Positions 7,080 through 10,789 of a stretch of DNA of 10,789 nucleotides are shown here, in pieces (position 1 is the stretch's first letter; every line of letters begins with the position of its first letter). The notes below the pieces were generated by a model. The model was not told the origin of the DNA and ran no database searches. It saw only the letters and a list, made by a program, of their open reading frames with translations. A program made the position numbers and the translations under genes. This DNA is from Nephromyces sp. MM_2019 (Eukaryota; Apicomplexa; Aconoidasida; Nephromycida): the NCBI GenBank assembly GCA_015657535.1, contig JADHZB010002123.1:8127-18915 (forward strand), read 5' to 3'.

Positions 7080-10000
7080 CTGAGTATAAGCTGGTGACTT
7101 TGCGTGTGCGTATCACTTTATACCTTTCTTTGTGTGTGTTCGAGATAAAAGAGTACTCATCTCCCTTATTATACTTTTGATATGTCAATACTAAGGATAC
7201 TGCAAACTAAGCGTCGAGGGATCAAACAAACATCTTTGTGTACGTACATTTAAGCAGCTCCTCAACTCGAACACAACATGATACAGTAGCATCAAAATAT
7301 TTCCCAGTGCGTGTGTGCGTGAGTGTGAATGTTGCTGTGAGAGTATTGGTGGGTGCGCTTGTATGTGCATATTGGTGTCTGCTGGTGTACGTGGGTTTGC
7401 GTGTGTTTATGTTTGTGCTTGTGCGTGTGTGTGTCTGTTTGTGTATATGCCTGTGTGTGGGCTTTCGTGCTTGTTTTGTGTGCTTGTCTGCGTGTTTGCA
7501 TGCATATATGCGAGTTTTGTGCTGTGCATAACTGCATACCAGCGCGTGCGTGTGCATACTTTGCATATGGATAGGTATGCGTGTGTGTGTGTGTGTATAT
7601 CAGAACGTTAAAAAGCTACTACATTTGAAACGCATAACCTCGAAAAAATCCGAGTGTTTCCAAAAAATATTCACTGTACGTACACTTCCGTAAATCCTTG
7701 CAATCAGTGTGAGTTTCAAGAGCAATGAGACGTGTATGCTGCCTTTCTCTGCAGTGTACATACACTGAGGGAGCTAAAACCCAACCAGGGCTAATCAATA
7801 GTATTACACAAGCCACGACGCAGTATCTTCTCTCAAACTCGGAGCTCATACATATAAGCATATCATAAGTAAAAAAGAGCAGCACACACACACACACACA
7901 AACACTAGTGACCCAACAAGACAGCTAATAAATGAGTCTACTCTGGAGGTGCATGTAGTTTAATACATATAAGATGCACACAAACACTAGTAAAACGAAG
8001 AGAGTGTATAAATGAGCCCACTCTCCAGGTGTACATACACTAACGCATATATAAGCTAAATCATTAGTAATCTTCAAGACTCCTTTATTCGTCAGAACAA
8101 CCGTAATCTTTACTACTATATTCTCTATGGTGTGCGGATTCTTTCTAAATATGACGATTGCACACATAAGGGTAAAACAACCGACGGAAAAAACACAAGA
8201 ATATACACGTACACACACACATATATATATATAAGATTCTTGAGGAATCTCGCATAAAGTTATATCTCTTTCCACGAACTCCATCCTTGCCTATAAAACA
8301 AGGCTATGATAGGCAAGCGTATATACACTTGGGATCCCAGTGTATATCTAAACTTCAGAAGCACACACACACTAGCAAAAAAAACAAAGAATCGACATAT
8401 AAGCTTATTTGAATGCTACACGTGTATATATATACAGGTATATACACACAGGCAGATATACACACACATGCGTACATACACAGAATTCAACGTGCTCTTC
8501 CCGCCGGTCCTGCAGCAGCAGCTTTGTGAGTTGGCCGTATATCCAACTTCATCAAGAAATCTACTCCTGAATGACGCTCCATCTGAAGAAATGAAGGATT
8601 TTTTCAGTGTGTGTTAGGTGGGGCTTCGAGTGTAGATACACCCCCCCCTCCCAAAGGAATACAAAGCACTATTAGTTAGAGAATCATGTGTGTCGATCAA
8701 CGAGGAAAGGGCGTTAATGTGGGTGTACATACACCCAAGTGAAAGGCGGGAAAAGTTGGTGGATTCATGAGGGGGTCGCGTAAAACCAGTTAAAAGAGAG
8801 ATGACTGAATGGCGGGTGAAGAAACAGAACACACAGACTCACAGATACATAGACATACGCATGCACACACATGTAAGGAATGATACTCACCTGATGACGC
8901 AGACGCACTATAGCTTCCAAGGCCAGCTGCACATACTGCAAAGTTCTCTTCCCCTGCGTAAGATAGAAAGAGGTAGAGAGAGGGAAAGACACATTATTGA
9001 TCTCTCTACAATGTGTGTGTGTGTGTGTGGGTGGGTGGGTGGGCGTTTGTGGTGAACCGCATACCAGTAAGCAAAAAAACAGATACGCACACGCACAGCA
9101 GGCACACATACACATAATGGGAACACACACACCGTCACAGATACACACGGCACGCACACACACACTGCAAAACTTATACGCTACTCACACACACTCAGAC
9201 ATACACGTGCACACAAGCAGAGTAAACATGAAATATAAGTTTATAAACAGTGCAAAGCATAAACACGAAGGCTCATCAAACCAAATACAGGGACACAGCA
9301 GCAGTGTACGTACACCTCAATCCAATGCCTAATAGGCAGCAGGATACACAATACCCAAAAGAAGCAAAGAGCGAGAGTGCCCATCTTCATGATACAGAAT
9401 TCAAGCAATCACTGCGTAAACACACACGAAGCATACGAGACACACAGTAGCAATCATGCACACAGAGCACAAATTAAACCATTCATAGCACAAACCACAT
9501 ACACACAGGACGAATCACACACATACTAAATCATATACACACAGTACAAACCACCCGCACACAGCACAAACCACATACACACATACCGCATCGATTCGCT
9601 GTTTGGTAATATCAATATCACAGTCAATGCCGTAGTAGCCTAGTAGATCAGAATCAGTCCTCGGAACATATTCATCTGCTAGCAACACCAAACATCACAC
9701 ACACAACAAAGTCATTAAAGATTCGTTGCAGTGTATGTACACTCACAGAGCGATAAATCATCCAAAGGTGCTTTTACAGAAAAAGACAAGTCAGCAAGCA
9801 CACAAACAACACACGCACACACAACACACGCACACACAAGCATACATAGACACACACACACAACTGCAGCGAAGCCAGTCAATGAGATAGCAAAAAACTC
9901 TGACAACGCTTGGAGACCAGGAAATCCACTCAACACACGCTTCATCCAAAGGAGACACACCGAGTAAAGTGTAAACTTTCAAGCTCAACAATTACAAACA

Positions 10001-10590
10001 CACACACATTAGCACACTCACACACACATTAGCACACTCACACACACATTAGCACACTCACACACACATTAGCACACTCACACACACATTAGCACACTCA
10101 CACACACATTAGCACACTCACACACACATTAGCACACTCACACACACATTAGCACACTCACACACACATTAGCACACTCACACACACATTAGCACACTCA
10201 CACACAAATACATTTTAGAGTACAAATTACCTCCCGTATAGAAGAACTAAAGCACCCCAGTCACACACACAAAAAAGATCATTCAGGCACACACAGTTTA
10301 ATACATGCTCCAGATCTCAACCAACGCATACAAATACTATATGAAAACAAGCTATATAATACACACACAAAGGGCATAAAGTGTGCAAGATAATACTGTA
10401 CGTGTAGATACACCTGAAAAGCCACAAACAAAACAGAAAATGCGCGCACACACACAGACGCAGTCTTCACAAGCAAAAAACACACAAAACACCTACCACT
10501 CATGTTCTTTTCACTAGTGAGGGCAGAATACAGAGCAACTTCAAGCTCACTTTCCACTACCGATTTAAACTCTCCGCGAGAAGCAAGATG
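7031..10590 (-). CDS. Unidentified spliced protein-coding gene, at least 13 exons, 5' end outside window
   Basis: Predicted exons on the minus strand are 10590-10497, 10246-10231, 9983-9865, 9678-9587, 8953-8891, 8582-8492, 8290-8221, 8144-8041, 7844-7808, 7748-7684, 7334-7248, 7199-7124 and 7079-7031. Each phase matches the next and the joined exons give 320 residues plus a stop, which is unlikely to arise by chance. The first five exons have good splice sites; 8582-7808 rest more on phase than on signal strength. The product starts mid-protein and looks mostly helical and soluble, with Leu-, Arg- and Glu-rich segments (for example LQYVQLALEAIVRLRHQ and TRLIALETHTDCKDLRK). I do not recognise the family and see no catalytic motif. 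The true 3' end may lie further left (see the exon candidates at 6914-6518). Confidence 0.6.
7124..7199 (-). CDS. Unidentified gene, exon LVLTYQKYNKGDEYSFIS
   Basis: The acceptor is CTTAGTTTGCAG and the donor is AAAGAAAG|GTATAAAG. It reads SLVLTYQKYNKGDEYSFISN, then THKER. The intron before it is 48 nt and the one after 44 nt, much shorter than others in the window. Frame and borders agree with both sides. Confidence 0.6.
7248..7334 (-). CDS. Unidentified gene, exon with YFDATVSCCVRVEELLK
   Basis: The acceptor is ACTCTCACAG and the donor is TTAAAT|GTACGTAC, a third donor lying within a palindrome copy. The first 10 codons are Thr/His-rich and derive from CA-type repeat, so the exon has extended into, or grown from, intronic repeat. 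The rest, TGKYFDATVSCCVRVEELLK, is normal coding sequence. Confidence 0.55.
7577..7597. repeat. (TG)n microsatellite
   Basis: A short GT run at the end of a long TG-rich stretch (7312-7597). It lies in an intron of the unidentified gene, where the sense strand is CA-rich, opposite to most other introns here. Confidence 0.9.
7684..7748 (-). CDS. Unidentified gene, exon ERQHTRLIALETHTDCKDLRK
   Basis: The exon begins right after GTACACTGCAG, where the palindromic motif sits 5 nt before the acceptor dinucleotide. It ends at GGAAGT|GTACGTAC, where another motif copy supplies the donor. Frame: ERQHTRLIALETHTDCKDLR plus K. The preceding intron is only 59 nt. Confidence 0.55.
7808..7844 (-). CDS. 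Unidentified gene, short exon PSLREDTASWL
   Basis: A 37-nt exon after TATGTATGAG, ending CTTGT|GTAATA. It reads PSLREDTASWL and joins the next exon as WLVERQHTRL. The acceptor is weak, and a longer hydrophobic frame (CVVACVILLI) overlaps it, so this is supported mainly by phase continuity. Confidence 0.4.
7883..7901. repeat. (CA)n microsatellite
   Basis: Nine CA units in the intron upstream of exon 7844-7808; the sense strand reads (TG)n followed by a T-rich tract. Confidence 0.9.
8041..8144 (-). CDS. Unidentified gene, exon ending at a palindromic motif
   Basis: After the acceptor CATATTTAG the frame reads KNPHTIENIVVKITVVLTNK, then GVLKITNDLAYICV. The donor is GTTA|GTGTATGTAC, which is the dispersed 12-bp palindrome itself. 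Beta-like alternation (IVVKITVV) differs from the helical neighbours. Confidence 0.5.
8221..8290 (-). CDS. Unidentified gene, basic exon KDGVRGKRYNFM
   Basis: The acceptor is GTTTTATAG. The frame reads KDGVRGKRYNFMRDSSRIL and then runs into an (AT)n tract. The donor is placed at the first GTGTGTG after the tract, which yields the phase required downstream. A second frame (ARMEFVERDITLCEIPQ) is also open, so the choice depends on phase alone. Confidence 0.4.
8492..8582 (-). CDS. Unidentified gene, exon with weak donor
   Basis: A strong acceptor (CTAAC branch-like site, then TCCTTCATTTCTTCAG) opens the phase-0 frame MERHSGVDFLMKLDIRPTHK, then AAAAGPAGRA. That frame meets TGA at 8489-8487, so the exon must use the weak donor GCAC|GTTGAA, which gives the phase the next exon needs. 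The alternative frame is open throughout but does not fit exon 8953-8891. The plus strand is also open here, so coding status is less sure. Confidence 0.45.
8891..8953 (-). CDS. Unidentified gene, 21-codon amphipathic helix exon
   Basis: Bounded by CTATCTTACGCAG and CATCAG|GTGAGT, the best splice pair in this gene. It is exactly 63 nt, phase 0 in and out, reading GKRTLQYVQLALEAIVRLRH plus Q. The CCCACCC repeat (on the sense strand) lies in the preceding intron. Confidence 0.85.
9011..9043 (+). repeat. (TG)n followed by GGGT repeat, G-quadruplex motif
   Basis: A GT run is followed by GGGTGGGTGGGTGGG (9029-9043), which fits the canonical four-tract G-quadruplex pattern with single-base loops. 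On the transcript strand of the surrounding gene it reads CCCACCC repeats, about 75 nt upstream of the exon at 8953. Confidence 0.9.
9587..9678 (-). CDS. Unidentified gene, acidic exon DEYVPRTDSDLL
   Basis: The acceptor is TGTTGCTAG and the donor is GATGCG|GTATGT. The exon is 2+90 nt and ends in phase 0. The segment reads DEYVPRTDSDLLGYYGIDCD and then IDITKQRIDA. It is clean of CA repeats and has one clear open frame that agrees with both neighbours. Confidence 0.78.
9865..9983 (-). CDS. Unidentified gene, tryptophan-rich helical exon
   Basis: The acceptor is AATTGTTGAG and the donor is GCTGCA|GTTGTG. It encodes LKVYTLLGVSPLDEACVEWI and then SWSPSVVRVFCYLIDWLRC, a Trp- and Val-rich helical stretch. 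The layout (LYG.LKVYTLLG, then DEA..EWISW) loosely recalls the linker into a glutathione-transferase-like C-terminal domain, but this is weak and unverified. The 20-bp satellite fills the intron just upstream. Confidence 0.7.
10001..10205. repeat. 20-bp tandem satellite, ten identical units
   Basis: Ten perfect copies of CACACACATTAGCACACTCA (10001-10200) and a partial eleventh. It lies in the 247-nt intron between the micro-exon 10246-10231 and exon 9983-9865, making up most of it. Perfect identity implies recent expansion or homogenisation. Confidence 0.98.
10231..10246 (-). CDS. Unidentified gene, 16-nt micro-exon
   Basis: TTCTTCTATACGGGAG is bounded by GGTGCTTTAG and GTAATTTG. It accepts the single G left by the previous exon and passes on AG, giving VLLYG plus a Ser shared with the next exon. 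Without it the flanking exons do not join in phase, which is the main support. Confidence 0.55.
10497..10590 (-). CDS. Unidentified gene, first visible exon
   Basis: The acceptor is TGTGTGTAG and the donor is ATGAGTG|GTAGGTG. Only one of the three frames is open, and it enters in phase 0. It reads HLASRGEFKSVVESELEVAL and then a polar helix ending in EKNMS. It does not begin with Met, and an intron-like TG-rich sequence lies to its right up to the window edge, so upstream exons are missing. Confidence 0.75.
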
Positions 10591-10789
10591 CTACACACAC
10601 ACACAACAATAAAGCTCTATTATGCTCCATGGAATAACAAACAAACAATCGATAATCACACACAGTGAAGTATCACACACAATCGAGTATCAATCACATT
10701 GTAGTATCACATAACACATCATTACAGAGCACACCAATATACAAGCACGCACCACACACACAGAAACACATTTCACACACTAAAAGTAA

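Larger units (their letters stand above)
779..10413. repeat. Dispersed 12-bp palindrome GTGTA-NN-TACAC
   Basis: Exact copies start at 779, 1504, 2439, 2715, 5936, 6584, 7754, 8029, 8630, 8723, 9304, 9731 and 10402. The centre is CA, TG, CG, TA or (8630 and 10402) GA. One-mismatch copies start at 5704, 6050, 7238, 7674 and 8317. The flanks are unrelated apart from a tendency to A/G before and C/T after. Nearly all copies lie inside predicted introns, about one per intron; only intron 1 of COX15 and a few others lack one. It is not part of any tandem array apart from the edge of the 6046 array. Confidence 0.85.

Noticed and set aside
7222..7566. Long minus-strand Thr/His-rich frame
   Set aside because: Mostly translated CA repeat; only its last part, from about 7334, is retained as an exon.
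7238..7611. Plus-strand Cys/Val-rich reading frames
   Set aside because: They are translations of TG repeats (CVCVC patterns) lying across an intron; there is no protein-like composition and the minus strand has a better exon at one end.
8482..8582. Walker A-like GGKST in the second minus frame
   Set aside because: The first glycine of the motif is absent and the frame does not match the preceding exon's phase.
8484..8617. Plus-strand exon FNVLFPPVLQQQLCELAVYP
   Set aside because: Looks protein-like, but it has no pyrimidine tract before its acceptor, while the minus strand has a strong acceptor and branch-like site and fits the neighbouring exons' phases.
10001..10205. CRISPR-like array
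   Set aside because: Units are directly adjacent with no spacers, and the context is a eukaryotic intron.

Overview
The window is nuclear DNA of an intron-rich eukaryote. It has spliced genes with GT-AG introns, large CA/TG- and GA-rich introns, and no bacterial operon structure. The best guess is a coccidian apicomplexan (perhaps Cystoisospora-like). That rests on general style (short exons, microsatellite-laden introns, mitochondrial-type COX15) and not on a diagnostic marker, so the taxon is an inference.

Layout. Both genes that can be supported lie on the minus strand and read right to left. (1) Positions 4308 to 819 carry the 5' six exons of COX15, the mitochondrial heme A synthase. Every junction joins in phase, and the protein matches the family from its first transmembrane block to the 'WPKM' motif in the second half. 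The C-terminal exons are not found, and positions 1-818 look like intron, so the gene runs off the left edge. (2) Positions 10590 to about 7031 (possibly to 6518) carry a second spliced gene. I built it from 13 exons whose phases all join without a stop (963 nt in total including the stop). Its family is not recognised; its 5' end lies beyond the right edge and its exact 3' end is uncertain. Between them, about 4309-6517 is intergenic or unresolved, with one weak plus-strand exon candidate at 4794.

Repeats: a 12-bp GA-rich minisatellite (1-94), a 42-bp-period repeat (516-690), degenerate repeats next to a COX15 acceptor (1082-1350), a (CA)n tract (1912-1946), a GA-rich tract upstream of COX15 (4540-4670), a 22-bp tandem array (6046-6195), a G-quadruplex-type tract (9029-9043) and ten identical 20-bp units (10001-10200).

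The most notable signal is a dispersed 12-bp palindrome, GTGTA-NN-TACAC. It occurs 13 times exactly and at least 5 more times with one mismatch, roughly once per intron in both genes. Several copies lie on or close to the predicted splice sites. It is not tandem, its flanks are unrelated, and no standard feature type explains it.
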